NCBI RefSeq assembly: GCF_030418165.1 | Contig: NZ_JAUHTQ010000001.1 | Span: 310,001-374,000 of the forward strand | DNA length: 64,000 nt | Source of the DNA: Ureibacillus aquaedulcis | GTDB lineage: Bacteria > Bacillota > Bacilli > Bacillales_A > Planococcaceae | Direction: 5' to 3' | Shown here: positions 28,176-37,422 of the stretch, piece after piece | Layout of the letters: each line of letters starts with the position of its first letter | How positions within the stretch are numbered: the stretch's first letter is position 1 | Notes under the pieces: generated by a model | What the model was told of the DNA's origin: nothing | Databases searched by the model: none | Seen by the model: only the letters and a program-made list of their open reading frames with translations | Made by a program: the position numbers and the translations under genes

Positions 28176-29330
28176 GTGAATATCTCAGCTGTCATCCCAT
28201 TATACAATGCTGAAAAATATATTAAAGAAACATTGGATAGCTTAATGGCGCAAACGTTCCCGCTTGATGAAATCCTAGTTGTCGATGATTGTGGGAAAGA
28301 TAATTCAGCAAAAGTAGTTGAGCAATATAGTGCACAACACCCAATCGTTCGTCTCATTCGACAACCGAAAAATCAAGGTGGATCAGCTGCTCGCAACAAA
28401 GGATTGAAAGAAGCACGAAATAACTGGGTATTAATGATGGATTCGGATGATACGATTCATCCTGATTTATTAAAATTACAAATTAAAAAATTGAAAGAAT
28501 ATACAAGAGTTAATCCAGGAGTAGTCGCAATTCACCCAGCTTATATACAAATGGACGCAGACGGAAATATTATTGAAAAAAGTGAATATCGTGGTCAGCA
28601 ACTTCCATATGAGGAGACTTTTGGTTCGTTGCTTGTTCGTAACTATATTATTACACCATCTGGACTATTGCTAAATCGTAATGCTGCATTAAAAATTGGT
28701 GGATATAAAACAAACTTTTTTGTTTCTGAAGATGCTGAATTTATTTTACGCTTATCAAGAGAAGGAACATTTGTATACCTCGATGAACCCTATGTGTACT
28801 TTCGAAGACATCCAATGAGTATTACATCTGACTTAAAAAAAGCATCTCAGGCAGGGAAGGCAATTTTAGATGTATATTTAATTGATGAAGTACGAGACGC
28901 AGTTTTTCGCCGCAATTACCCAAAAGAAAAAAATGTGCTAGATTTTATTACTCTTCTCTTTCAATTTAATGAGTTTGATAAAGGATTTGAATTGTTGTCC
29001 GAAATGGAAAGTGATGAGGAATATGAAGTATCAAAATTATTTTTAATGTCATTGTATTATCTAGAAACAAATCTATATAATGAGGCAAAATCACATATAG
29101 TGAGATTGTTAGAATTAAATGATACTCATGGTGCTGCGTTAAATAATATTGGAGTACTTTTTGCATTGAATGGTGATAAGGAAAAGGCGAAAGAATATTT
29201 TAATCGTGCATTGATTCTTTACCCAGGTTATATGGATGCCACAAACAATTTAAAAGAGCTTAGAAATTCACATCCTACGTATCGCTATACAAAAAGAGAA
29301 TTGAGAAAGAATTTATTACGGTACTCCTAA
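28176..29330 (+). CDS. Family 2 glycosyltransferase with C-terminal TPR repeats
   Basis: The 384-residue protein begins with a GT-A fold: AVIPLYNAEKYIKETLDSL, ILVVDDCGKDNS, and the metal-binding MMDSDDTIHPD. Residues about 260-370 hold tetratricopeptide-like helices (ETNLYNEAKSHIVRLLELN, LNNIGVLFALNGDKEKAKEYFNRAL). TPRs often mediate binding of a protein acceptor, which would suit a flagellin glycosyltransferase; donor and acceptor are not known. GTG start with GAGG overlapping the glf stop. Confidence 0.85.
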   Translation: MNISAVIPLYNAEKYIKETLDSLMAQTFPLDEILVVDDCGKDNSAKVVEQYSAQHPIVRLIRQPKNQGGSAARNKGLKEARNNWVLMMDSDDTIHPDLLKLQIKKLKEYTRVNPGVVAIHPAYIQMDADGNIIEKSEYRGQQLPYEETFGSLLVRNYIITPSGLLLNRNAALKIGGYKTNFFVSEDAEFILRLSREGTFVYLDEPYVYFRRHPMSITSDLKKASQAGKAILDVYLIDEVRDAVFRRNYPKEKNVLDFITLLFQFNEFDKGFELLSEMESDEEYEVSKLFLMSLYYLETNLYNEAKSHIVRLLELNDTHGAALNNIGVLFALNGDKEKAKEYFNRALILYPGYMDATNNLKELRNSHPTYRYTKRELRKNLLRYS

Positions 29331-29387
29331 ATTTGTATTTTTTCTTTATATTTAAGCTTTGTTGTTATGTTAAGAAGGGGTTGTAAA

Positions 29388-30131
29388 ATGTTATTAAAGG
29401 ATAAAATAGTATTCATCACTGGCTCAACCAGAGGTATTGGTCGAGCTACTGCTAAAGCATGTGCGGCACATGGGGGGACATTAATTCTAAATGGTCGTGA
29501 TGAAGCAGTTCTTGAACAATTAAAAGAAGAAATTACGAGTCAATACGATGTAAAGGTTTATACTGTTGCTTATGATATACTTAATATAGAAGAAATTAAA
29601 AAAGCGTTTATTTTGGTAAAGAAAAATATGGGTAATTTGGATATTTTAGTAAATAATGCTGGGATACTAGATGATGCACTTCTCGGAATGGTCAATGAAA
29701 AGCAAGTTTCGAAGACTTTTGGAGTTAATGTTGAAGCAGTCATCTACCACATGCAGTACGCTTCACGTTTGATGATGAAGCAAAGGTCGGGCTCTATTAT
29801 AAACGTTAGTTCTATTATCGGAAGAACTGGCAATGCTGGACAAACTGTTTATGGGGCAAGTAAGTCAGCTGTAATTGGTGCAACGTACTCGGCTGCTAAG
29901 GAATTAGCTCCTTATAATATTCGTGTTAATGCAGTGGCACCTGGATTTATTGAAACAGATATGACAAAGCAGCTCTCAGAGGAAAAGTTTGAGCAACGAC
30001 TATCTGAGATAAAAATGGGACGTATTGGTAAACCAGAAGAAGTAGCTAATACGATTTTATTTTTAGCTTCCGATTTATCTTCGTATGTTACTGGACAAGT
30101 TATAGGTGTAGATGGAGGCATGGTTATCTAA
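29388..30131 (+). CDS. Short-chain dehydrogenase/reductase, FabG-like
   Basis: NAD(P)-dependent SDR of 247 residues with the classic motifs TGSTRGIGRA (nucleotide), NNAG, the Ser-Tyr-Lys triad (NVSSIIG, YGASKSA) and PGFIETDMT. The overall form, including ATSDLSS-like SSYVTGQVIGVDGG, is closest to 3-oxoacyl-ACP reductases (FabG). With the ACP and acyl-activating genes 0.6-5 kb downstream, it may reduce an acyl-ACP. Sugar ketoreduction is an alternative. AAGGGG precedes ATG 29388; the frame opens at 29367. Confidence 0.85.
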   Translation: MLLKDKIVFITGSTRGIGRATAKACAAHGGTLILNGRDEAVLEQLKEEITSQYDVKVYTVAYDILNIEEIKKAFILVKKNMGNLDILVNNAGILDDALLGMVNEKQVSKTFGVNVEAVIYHMQYASRLMMKQRSGSIINVSSIIGRTGNAGQTVYGASKSAVIGATYSAAKELAPYNIRVNAVAPGFIETDMTKQLSEEKFEQRLSEIKMGRIGKPEEVANTILFLASDLSSYVTGQVIGVDGGMVI

Positions 30132-30166
30132 AACCATGTCTTTCTTTTTGGAGGTTAGATACTATT

Positions 30167-30706
30167 ATGATTGCGTTTAAAAAACTAGAAGAATCCGACT
30201 TAGAACAAGTATTAGAATGGCGCACCAGCGAACATGTTACACAATTTATGTATACAGATATTGAAAAAAATCTGGATAATCAGCAAAAGTGGTTCGAGAA
30301 AATATCAAAAGATGATACACAATATTATTGGATCATTCAGTATAAGGGTGTAGCGATTGGGTTAATCTCTTTAAACCAAATTGATCGACACCATCGTAAA
30401 GCAACATTTGGCTATTATATTGGTGATTTGAAATATTCAATCATAGCTGGTCGTATTCAACCCTATTTATATAACTATGTTTTTAAAGACCTTCGATTAA
30501 ATAAGCTTTATGCAGAAGTAATGGAAGGCAATGATGGTATGATGAAGATGCATTTACATTATGGTTTTACTCATGCTGCAACGTTTAAAGAACATGTTTT
30601 TAAAAATGGGGAATTTTATAATGTTGAATATTTTGAATTGCTCTCTTCAACATGGGAAAATGAATGCAAGAAATTTCATAAACATAGGGAAGAGTTTCTT
30701 TTATAA
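30167..30706 (+). CDS. pseH: GNAT N-acetyltransferase, PseH-type
   Basis: Likely acetylates the 4-amino group of UDP-4-amino-4,6-dideoxy-AltNAc, step three of pseudaminic acid synthesis. The 179-residue GNAT protein starts with the PseH-like LEQVLEWRTSEHVTQFMYTD pattern and has IGLISLNQIDRHHRKATFGYYIG and FKDLRLNKLYAEVMEGN. The usual Q/RxxGxG acetyl-CoA loop is weak (IIAGRIQPYLY), a trait of this branch. Assignment leans on the rest of the pathway being present. GGAGG precedes the ATG. Confidence 0.78.
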   Translation: MIAFKKLEESDLEQVLEWRTSEHVTQFMYTDIEKNLDNQQKWFEKISKDDTQYYWIIQYKGVAIGLISLNQIDRHHRKATFGYYIGDLKYSIIAGRIQPYLYNYVFKDLRLNKLYAEVMEGNDGMMKMHLHYGFTHAATFKEHVFKNGEFYNVEYFELLSSTWENECKKFHKHREEFLL

Positions 30707-30771
30707 ACATTGAATATTTTGTATTTCCATCCGATAATAATAGTAACAGATTAGTTAGGTAGGGATAATTT

Positions 30772-31008
30772 ATGAATGAACAAAAATTACGTACAATCTT
30801 TGCGGAAAGCTTAGGCATTGAAGAATCAAGGGTAACAGAGGATTTAACATATAATTCAATCCCTGAATGGGATTCAATCGCCCATATGGCATTGATCTCT
30901 GAGATTGATGATCAGTTTGACACAATGCTTGATACTGAGGATGTTTTAGAAATGAGTACATTTGCTAAAGCAAAAGAAATTTTAGCAAAATATGATGTTC
31001 AATTTTAA
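30772..31008 (+). CDS. Acyl carrier protein
   Basis: Acidic 78-residue carrier protein. The phosphopantetheine attachment Ser lies in PEWDSIAHMALI, and the helix that follows (EIDDQFDTML) is typical. It differs from the housekeeping AcpP motif (DSLD), so it is a specialised carrier. It precedes an AMP-ligase and LuxE/LuxC-like genes, which are probably its loading and unloading partners. TAGGTAGGG precedes the ATG. Confidence 0.88.
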   Translation: MNEQKLRTIFAESLGIEESRVTEDLTYNSIPEWDSIAHMALISEIDDQFDTMLDTEDVLEMSTFAKAKEILAKYDVQF

Positions 31009-31061
31009 TGAAAAGGGTGTGGTATTTTACCATACCTTTTTCCATTGAGAGGTGTTATTAG

Positions 31062-32411
31062 ATGAGCTTTCATAATATTGTAGTATCAGAAAAAATTGCA
31101 GTTATTACTGAAGAGAAACAATATACATATAAAGAGCTAAATGAAATGGTACAACAATTCAAATTTTCAAGTGATGATAAAAAGTTAGTTTTATTACTTT
31201 GCAAAAATAAGATTGAAATGTTAAGTGCTTATCTTTCAGCTTTAAATAATCATCATGCGGTTATGCTAATAAGTGCAGATACAAATGCAGAGCTCCTTAT
31301 ATCAATTGTTAATGAATACAAACCCTATTGGATTGTTGGTACATATTCATTTGATGGATATCGACAAGTTGGTTTAATTCAAGAGAGAGTGAGTTCTTCA
31401 AATACTCCCATTCATAAAGATTTAGCAATATTACTTAGTACTTCCGGAACGACAGGAAGCCAAAAATTTGTACGATTATCTTATGAAAATATACAATCGA
31501 ATGCTGAAGCAATTGTAGAATATTTAAACATTGACGAAAATGAAAGAGCCATTATGAATTTACCAATGTCTTATTCATACGGTCTTTCAATTATAAATAG
31601 TCACTTGCAGGCAAAGGCTAGTATCCTTTTAACTGATGAAAGTGTCATGTCAAAAATATTTTGGCAATTTGTACAGGAGCAGCAAGCAACTTCTATAGCA
31701 GGTGTACCGTTTACTTATCAAATGTTACAACGTATTGGTTTTTTGAAAATGGATTTACCACATTTAAAAACGTTAACACAAGCTGGCGGTCGCTTAAACG
31801 AAAAGCTAGTAAAAATTTTCGCACAATATGCTAAAGAGCAAAACAAGCGGTTCTTTGTTATGTATGGTCAAACTGAAGCATCTCCACGAATGTCATACAT
31901 CCCATCAGAAAGAGTAGTTGAAAAGGCCGGGTCTATAGGTATAGCAATTCCCGGTGGAGACTTGTCAATTGATGCTGAAACAGGTGAGTTAATTTATAAG
32001 GGATCAAACGTCATGATGGGGTATGCAAGCTGTTTAGCGGACCTGGAAAAAGGCGATGAAATGAACGGAATTCTTCATACCGGTGATACTGCAACATCAG
32101 ACCAGGATGATTATTTTATCATTACTGGCCGGATGAAAAGATTTATAAAATTATTTGGATTACGGATTAATTTAGATGAAGTTGAGAAAAAATTAGAGTC
32201 AGAAGTCCATACTCTTATCGCTTGTACTGGTAATGATGATAAACTAATGATCGCCATTGATAAAGAGCAATATATTACTAAAGTGCAGGATGTTGTCGAA
32301 CAATACTATAAACTGCATAGAACTGCCTATAAAGTAATAGTTCTTGATGCTATTCCGCGTTTTGCAAGCGGGAAGATTGATTACGTTACATTAAAGGAGC
32401 GATGCATATGA
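31062..32411 (+). CDS. AMP-dependent acyl-activating enzyme (ANL superfamily)
   Basis: The 449-residue protein belongs to the adenylating acyl-CoA synthetase/ligase superfamily. Visible motifs: the P-loop-like LLSTSGTTGSQKFV, MYGQTEASPRMS, HTGDTATSDQDDYFIITGRMKRFIKLFGLRI and the C-terminal catalytic Lys in RFASGKIDYVTLKE. It is shorter than typical acyl-CoA synthetases. Adjacent ACP suggests direct loading of an acyl or amino-acyl group onto the carrier; the substrate is unknown. AGAGGTG precedes the ATG. It overlaps the next gene by four bases. Confidence 0.85.
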   Translation: MSFHNIVVSEKIAVITEEKQYTYKELNEMVQQFKFSSDDKKLVLLLCKNKIEMLSAYLSALNNHHAVMLISADTNAELLISIVNEYKPYWIVGTYSFDGYRQVGLIQERVSSSNTPIHKDLAILLSTSGTTGSQKFVRLSYENIQSNAEAIVEYLNIDENERAIMNLPMSYSYGLSIINSHLQAKASILLTDESVMSKIFWQFVQEQQATSIAGVPFTYQMLQRIGFLKMDLPHLKTLTQAGGRLNEKLVKIFAQYAKEQNKRFFVMYGQTEASPRMSYIPSERVVEKAGSIGIAIPGGDLSIDAETGELIYKGSNVMMGYASCLADLEKGDEMNGILHTGDTATSDQDDYFIITGRMKRFIKLFGLRINLDEVEKKLESEVHTLIACTGNDDKLMIAIDKEQYITKVQDVVEQYYKLHRTAYKVIVLDAIPRFASGKIDYVTLKERCI

Positions 32412-33469
32412 CAATTCCCTATCATTTAACAAAAGCCGAAAAAGCTCCTTTATTGCTTGAAAAATTAAATGGATTAACAAATTTGCATTTTGAAAAAAGT
32501 CCTCAGTACCGGTCGATGATTGAAAAAGGTGGGTTTCAAATCACCGCTAGTCAGTTAGAAAAAGTGCCGTTTATACCAGTCCAATTATTTAAATTAATGG
32601 ATTTGGTTTCTGTTCCAAAAGAAGAGGTTATAAAAGTCTTAACTTCAAGTGGGACAACGGGACAACAGGTTTCTAAAATTTACTTAGATAAAGAAACATC
32701 AATTGCTCAAACTAAAACTTTAGTAGAAGTAATGAAGCCACTACTTGGTGGTAAACGTTTACCGATGATTATATTAGATACAAAATCTGTTTTGAAAGAT
32801 AGAAAATCCTTTAGTGCTAGGGGTGCTGGAATTTTAGGGTTTTCAAATTTTGGACGGAAGCATTTTTATGCATTAAATGATGATATGAGTTTAGATATTG
32901 AAGGTTTGGAGAACTATTTGGAAGAGTATAAAGGACAACGAATTTTATTGTTTGGATTCACATTTATGATCTGGCAATATGTTTATAAAGAATCATTAAA
33001 AAAAGGATATAAGCTTGATTTTGGAGATAGTATTCTAATTCACGGTGGTGGTTGGAAAAAGTTAGAAGATGAAGCTGTTGATGCTTCTACATTCAATCAA
33101 CTACTTCATGATCAACTTGGTATTCGAGAGGTACATAACTACTATGGAATGGTGGAACAGGTTGGCTCCATTTTTGTCGAGTGTTCCGAAGGGCACTTAC
33201 ATACGCCTAGTTATGCTGACGTAATTATTCGAGATAGCTTGACTTTTGAGCCACTTCAAAATGGGAAGCAAGGATTAATTCAAGTGCTAAGTGAATTACC
33301 AAAAAGTTATCCTGGACACTCACTATTAACTGAAGACTTAGGAATGATTTTAGGTGAAGATGACTGTCCATGTGGCTGGAAAGGTAAATATTTTAATGTG
33401 GCCGGACGAATTCCAAAAGCAGAACTTCGTGGATGCAGTGATACATTTCAAGGTGGTGTAGAATCGTGA
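32408..33469 (+). CDS. LuxE-like acyl-protein synthetase
   Basis: PF04443-type enzyme of 353 residues. LuxE activates a fatty acid with ATP and passes it via a Cys to the LuxC reductase. Motifs: VPFIPVQLFKLMDLVSV, LTSSGTTGQQVSKIYLD (ANL-type phosphate loop), HGGGWKKLEDE, NYYGMVEQVGSIFVEC and CPCGWKGKYFNVAGRIPKAE. The start is ATG 32408, overlapping the upstream stop as ATGA; the ATG at 32402 is too near the GGAG. It is coupled to the LuxC-like gene by another four-base overlap. Bioluminescence is not implied: luxAB are absent. Confidence 0.87.
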   Translation: MTIPYHLTKAEKAPLLLEKLNGLTNLHFEKSPQYRSMIEKGGFQITASQLEKVPFIPVQLFKLMDLVSVPKEEVIKVLTSSGTTGQQVSKIYLDKETSIAQTKTLVEVMKPLLGGKRLPMIILDTKSVLKDRKSFSARGAGILGFSNFGRKHFYALNDDMSLDIEGLENYLEEYKGQRILLFGFTFMIWQYVYKESLKKGYKLDFGDSILIHGGGWKKLEDEAVDASTFNQLLHDQLGIREVHNYYGMVEQVGSIFVECSEGHLHTPSYADVIIRDSLTFEPLQNGKQGLIQVLSELPKSYPGHSLLTEDLGMILGEDDCPCGWKGKYFNVAGRIPKAELRGCSDTFQGGVES

Positions 33470-34656
33470 AACTTTTTTGGCCAATAGATATTAGTTTTGA
33501 CCAAGCAATTGAAAATTTGAAAAGTAAAAACACTTTTACACCTTTCGATGAAGAAGTTCTTCTTTTTACGCAAGCATTATCAAAAAGGCTTGTTAAAATG
33601 CGTCAAATGCCAGAAGTGGTTGCGTTAGGCTACTGGTTGAGAAAAGCAAATATCATGGGAATGCAAAAAGAATGGAATAATCAAAATAAAGGCAGATTAA
33701 TTAAATCTCGTGGAGTAGTTTTCCATATAGCGCCTTCTAATGTGGATACTATCTTTGTATATTCATGGATGTTATCATTACTGGCTGGTAATCGAAATAT
33801 AATACGTGTTTCTAGCAAGGAACAATCGAATGAACTGATGGACTTGATTTTAGCAGAAATCGCAAGACCCGAATTTGAAAAAATCGCAAAACAGACGATA
33901 ATATGTACATATAATTATGAAGAAAATTACGGGGAACGAATAAGTGAAATTTGTCATACAAGAGTTATTTGGGGTGGTAATCATACTGTTCAAAGAATTC
34001 GCCAGATCTCACTCAATCCTATGGCAAATGAACTTGCATTTCCTGATCGTTTTTCGCTAGCAGTATTATCGGCGGAAGCTGTTATGAATACTAATCATAA
34101 TGAATTAAATGAGCTCCTTGAGAAATTTTATAATGATGTTTTTTGGTTTGATCAAATGGCATGTTCTTCACCGAGACTTGTTGTGTGGTCTGGCAACCAA
34201 AAAGAAAAGGCGAAGGTCCGTTTCTGGTCTGCATTTGAAAACAAAATTAAAAACAAACAATACGAATTAATGGCTGCTACACAAGTTTTGAAATATACAA
34301 CCAGTTTATGGATGGCAACGGAAACAGATGTTAAACATATTGAAAACGGAAAATACTTTTCTCGATTACAAGTCACAGATGTACCATTAGAAGCACGCGA
34401 GCGACATTGTGGTGGGGGCTTATTCTTTGAATATGATGTTGAGTATTTAAGTGATCTACCAAAGGTAATTATAGATAAAGATCAAACATTAGCATATTTT
34501 GGATTTGAATACTCCGACTTAGAATCGCTTGTAAATTCAATTACTACTAGAGGTCTAGACCGCATTGTTCCTATTGGTCAAGCGTTGAATTTCGATGGCG
34601 TGTGGGACGGTCAAAGTTTTTTAAAATCATTTACTAGAGAAGTAGTAATTCTTTAA
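33466..34656 (+). CDS. LuxC-like acyl-CoA/acyl-protein reductase
   Basis: The 396-residue protein matches the LuxC (PF05893) branch of the aldehyde dehydrogenase superfamily, which reduces acyl thioesters to aldehydes with NADPH. Features: GVVFHIAPSNVDTIFVYSW, NIIRVSSKEQ, TRVIWGGNHTVQRIRQ, FPDRFSLAVL and the probable catalytic Cys in WFDQMACSSPRLVVW. GTG start overlapping the LuxE-like stop. Together with LuxE, ACP and the AMP-ligase it forms an acyl-activation and reduction cassette. Product and destination are unknown. Confidence 0.87.
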   Translation: MKLFWPIDISFDQAIENLKSKNTFTPFDEEVLLFTQALSKRLVKMRQMPEVVALGYWLRKANIMGMQKEWNNQNKGRLIKSRGVVFHIAPSNVDTIFVYSWMLSLLAGNRNIIRVSSKEQSNELMDLILAEIARPEFEKIAKQTIICTYNYEENYGERISEICHTRVIWGGNHTVQRIRQISLNPMANELAFPDRFSLAVLSAEAVMNTNHNELNELLEKFYNDVFWFDQMACSSPRLVVWSGNQKEKAKVRFWSAFENKIKNKQYELMAATQVLKYTTSLWMATETDVKHIENGKYFSRLQVTDVPLEARERHCGGGLFFEYDVEYLSDLPKVIIDKDQTLAYFGFEYSDLESLVNSITTRGLDRIVPIGQALNFDGVWDGQSFLKSFTREVVIL

Positions 34657-34672
34657 ATAAAGGAAGAGAGAT

Positions 34673-35395
34673 ATGAAAATAATCTGTATCATTCAAGCAC
34701 GAATGGGTTCCTCTCGGTTGCCAGGTAAAATCTTAAAACCGCTTGGGAATGTCGATGTACTAACATATGATGTGGAGCGTTGTAAACAAATTAAAGGGGT
34801 TAGTGAAGTCATTGTTGCTACTTCCACTCTGTCTCAGGACGATGCTATTGAAGAATGGTGTGAAGTACATCAAATCAAGTATTTCAGAGGTTCTGAAAAT
34901 GATGTATTAGATCGCTACGTTCAGTGCGCAAAGCTGTACAATCCAGATTACGTCATGCGTGTAACTTCGGATTGTCCATTTGTTGACTATGAAATGGCTA
35001 GTGAAATAGTTACTCTAATGGAAAGAGAACAAAAAGATATTGTGTTATTAGACGGTGAACTTCCACGAGGACTAGCTGTAGAGCTTATCTCTTATAAAGC
35101 ATTGCTACGTATTCATGAGGTGGGTCAGGAAGCACGGCACCGTGAACATGTCACATATTATGCATATGAATTTTTGAGTGAATTTACTAATGCTACTTAT
35201 ACAGTGTCTGAAAATCGCCTTGTTCCAGAACTTCGTATTACATTAGATACAGATGAAGATTATGAACTTCTTAAAACAGTGGCGGATTATTTTGATAATC
35301 CACTAATCTCAAGTTTAGATGTAATCGAATATTTGAAAGAACACCCTGAAATTGCAAAAATTAATGCACATATTGAACAAAAGCCGGTGATTTAA
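34673..35395 (+). CDS. pseF: Pseudaminic acid cytidylyltransferase PseF (SpsF-like)
   Basis: Activates pseudaminic acid with CTP to give CMP-Pse, the donor for Maf. The 240 residues include the nucleotidyltransferase motif IIQARMGSSRLPGKILKPLG, VIVATST, FRGSENDVLDRYV and VTSDCPFVD, matching the SpsF/PseF group. GGAAGAGAG precedes the ATG. It opens a tight pseF-pseG-pseI run. Confidence 0.87.
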   Translation: MKIICIIQARMGSSRLPGKILKPLGNVDVLTYDVERCKQIKGVSEVIVATSTLSQDDAIEEWCEVHQIKYFRGSENDVLDRYVQCAKLYNPDYVMRVTSDCPFVDYEMASEIVTLMEREQKDIVLLDGELPRGLAVELISYKALLRIHEVGQEARHREHVTYYAYEFLSEFTNATYTVSENRLVPELRITLDTDEDYELLKTVADYFDNPLISSLDVIEYLKEHPEIAKINAHIEQKPVI

Positions 35396-35404
35396 CTGAA
35401 GAAA

Positions 35405-36379
35405 GTGATAATTCGTACAGATGCTTCCACTAATATTGGTAGTGGCCATGTCATGCGCTGCCTAACAATTGCGAAAAACTTAGAAAAACAAAATGTTGAT
35501 GTTATATTTTGGATGAAAGACTTGCCGGGACATTTAATCAATTACGTTCAACAAGAGGGTTTCGAAACAATTAATCGTGCCGAAAAGGCAGAGTTGTATT
35601 TAATCGATCATTATAATATTGATGAAGAGTGGGAGAAAGATCATCGACAATATACTGATAAAATTGTTGTAATTGATGACTTGGCAAACCGACCTCACGA
35701 TTGTGATTTAATCTTGGATCAAAATTTCTTACCTAATTTTGAATCTCGTTATGATGAATTGGTCCCTAAACATTGTATCCGACTACTTGGCCCCAAATAC
35801 TTAATAATGCGGGATGAATTTATTGAAGCTCGTTTGAAGGAAAAAGAAAGAAATAACCACATCGAAAGAATTCTTGTTTTTATGGGGGGAAGCGACCCAA
35901 CAGATGAAACAATAAAAATTTTGAAGGCACTATCTCAATTTGGAAATAGTTTTGAACATATAGATGTTGTCGTAGGAAATGGAAATATAAATAAAGAAGA
36001 AATTAAACGAATTTGTGATAGGCAAGGGTATGACTATCATTGTCAAATAGATTATATGGCTAAATTAATGCAGAAGGCTGACTTCTCTATCGGTGCAGGA
36101 GGTTCAACAACCTGGGAACGATGCTATGTAGGTCTGCCTTCTTCAAGTACAATTGTTGCTGAGAATCAAGCTCTTACTACAAAATACGCACATGAATTAG
36201 GAGCTGTCTTGGATTTAGGCTGGCATGAAAAAGTAACAGTGGAAACCTATGTAGACCTGCTGTTAAAACTGAAGAATCGAGAAGTAGAAGTGAATCAAAT
36301 AGGAAGAATTGGACTAAGCTTAACTGAAAATACTTTCCCAAACCCGTGGATAGACGAAGTAATGGAGTTGTTAACATGA
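35405..36379 (+). CDS. pseG: UDP-2,4-diacetamido-2,4,6-trideoxy-L-altropyranose hydrolase PseG
   Basis: Removes UDP before the PseI condensation. The GT-B-like protein has RTDASTNIGSGHVMRCLTIA at the N-terminus, including the His-containing G-loop, then VVIDDLANRPHDCDLILDQN, VFMGGSDPTDET and SIGAGGSTTWERCYVGLPS. The first usual start is GTG 35405 (324 residues), poorly served by a binding site. The in-frame CTG at 35396, with GGTGA five bases upstream, would give a KKVIIRTDAS start closer to the family norm. The last codons overlap pseI by four bases. Confidence 0.9.
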   Translation: MIIRTDASTNIGSGHVMRCLTIAKNLEKQNVDVIFWMKDLPGHLINYVQQEGFETINRAEKAELYLIDHYNIDEEWEKDHRQYTDKIVVIDDLANRPHDCDLILDQNFLPNFESRYDELVPKHCIRLLGPKYLIMRDEFIEARLKEKERNNHIERILVFMGGSDPTDETIKILKALSQFGNSFEHIDVVVGNGNINKEEIKRICDRQGYDYHCQIDYMAKLMQKADFSIGAGGSTTWERCYVGLPSSSTIVAENQALTTKYAHELGAVLDLGWHEKVTVETYVDLLLKLKNREVEVNQIGRIGLSLTENTFPNPWIDEVMELLT

Positions 36380-37422
36380 TAAAAATTGGACATAAAGAAA
36401 TTGGTCGACACACAAAACCTTTCATTATTGCTGAAATGTCAGGGAATCATAATCAGTCTCTCCAGCGTGCTTTACATTTAGTGGACCTCGCTGCTCAGGC
36501 CGGTGTAGATGCTTTAAAACTACAAACTTATACACCGGATACAATTACCCTTGATGTACATACTGGCGAATTTTTTATTTCGAATGATGAGAATCTTTGG
36601 AAGGGACAATCACTATATAATTTATATAAAGAGGCTTATACACCTTGGGAATGGCATGAAGCGATCTTCAATCGTGCAAAAGAACACGGATTACTTGCTT
36701 TTAGTTCACCATTTGATGAAACAGCTGTTGATTTTTTAGAAACATTGGATGTCCCTGCATATAAAATAGCATCATTTGAGAATGTTTCCATCCCACTGAT
36801 TCGTAAAGTAGCGAAAACTGGAAAACCAATTATTATTTCAACTGGTATGGCAACAGCAGCTGAGTTGGATGAAGCTGTACGTGCAGCCCGTTCAGAAGGT
36901 AATGACCAAATCATTTTATTGAAATGTACAAGTACCTACCCAGCGACTCCAACCAATTCAAACATTGCTACAATCCCGCATATGAGTGAGTTGTTTGGGA
37001 CCGAAGTCGGATTATCGGATCATACTATGGGTGTAGGTGTATCAGTCGCTGCTGTTACTCTTGGTGCGACAGTGATTGAAAAACATTTTACAACTTCTCG
37101 TACGGAGGGTGGAGTTGATTCTGCATTTTCTCTGGAGCCACACGAGTTAAAAATGTTAGTTGAAGAGACAGAACGGGCTTGGCAAAGTATTGGGCGGGTA
37201 AATTATGGCCCTACTGAAGTTGAAGTGCCTTCGTTAGAACATCGCCGTTCATTGTACATTGCTCAAGATATGAAGGTTGGGGACATCTTAACAAAAGAGA
37301 ATGTACGCGATGTTCGACCTGGACTAGGTCTTCCTACTAAATACTATGATTTAGTATTAGGAAAAGCTATTAAAAAAGATGTAACTAAAGGGACACCATT
37401 AAGTTGGGAGCTGTTGTTATGA
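36376..37422 (+). CDS. pseI: Pseudaminic acid synthase PseI
   Basis: Condenses the trideoxy hexose with phosphoenolpyruvate to form pseudaminic acid. The 348-residue protein has the NeuB-type TIM barrel (AEMSGNHNQSLQRAL, DALKLQTYTPDTIT, STGMA, VGLSDHTMG, IEKHFT) and a C-terminal antifreeze-like SAF domain (RRSLYIAQDMKVGDIL, RPGLGLPTKYYDLVLGK). The NHNQS element and overall sequence favour PseI over NeuB and legionaminate synthase. Start ATG 36376 overlaps the pseG stop; GGAG at 36364. Confidence 0.93.
   Translation: MIKIGHKEIGRHTKPFIIAEMSGNHNQSLQRALHLVDLAAQAGVDALKLQTYTPDTITLDVHTGEFFISNDENLWKGQSLYNLYKEAYTPWEWHEAIFNRAKEHGLLAFSSPFDETAVDFLETLDVPAYKIASFENVSIPLIRKVAKTGKPIIISTGMATAAELDEAVRAARSEGNDQIILLKCTSTYPATPTNSNIATIPHMSELFGTEVGLSDHTMGVGVSVAAVTLGATVIEKHFTTSRTEGGVDSAFSLEPHELKMLVEETERAWQSIGRVNYGPTEVEVPSLEHRRSLYIAQDMKVGDILTKENVRDVRPGLGLPTKYYDLVLGKAIKKDVTKGTPLSWELLL

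Noticed and set aside
30772-34656. Bioluminescence (lux) operon
   Set aside because: LuxC- and LuxE-like genes are present, but luciferase (luxAB) and luxD are absent and the setting is sugar synthesis.
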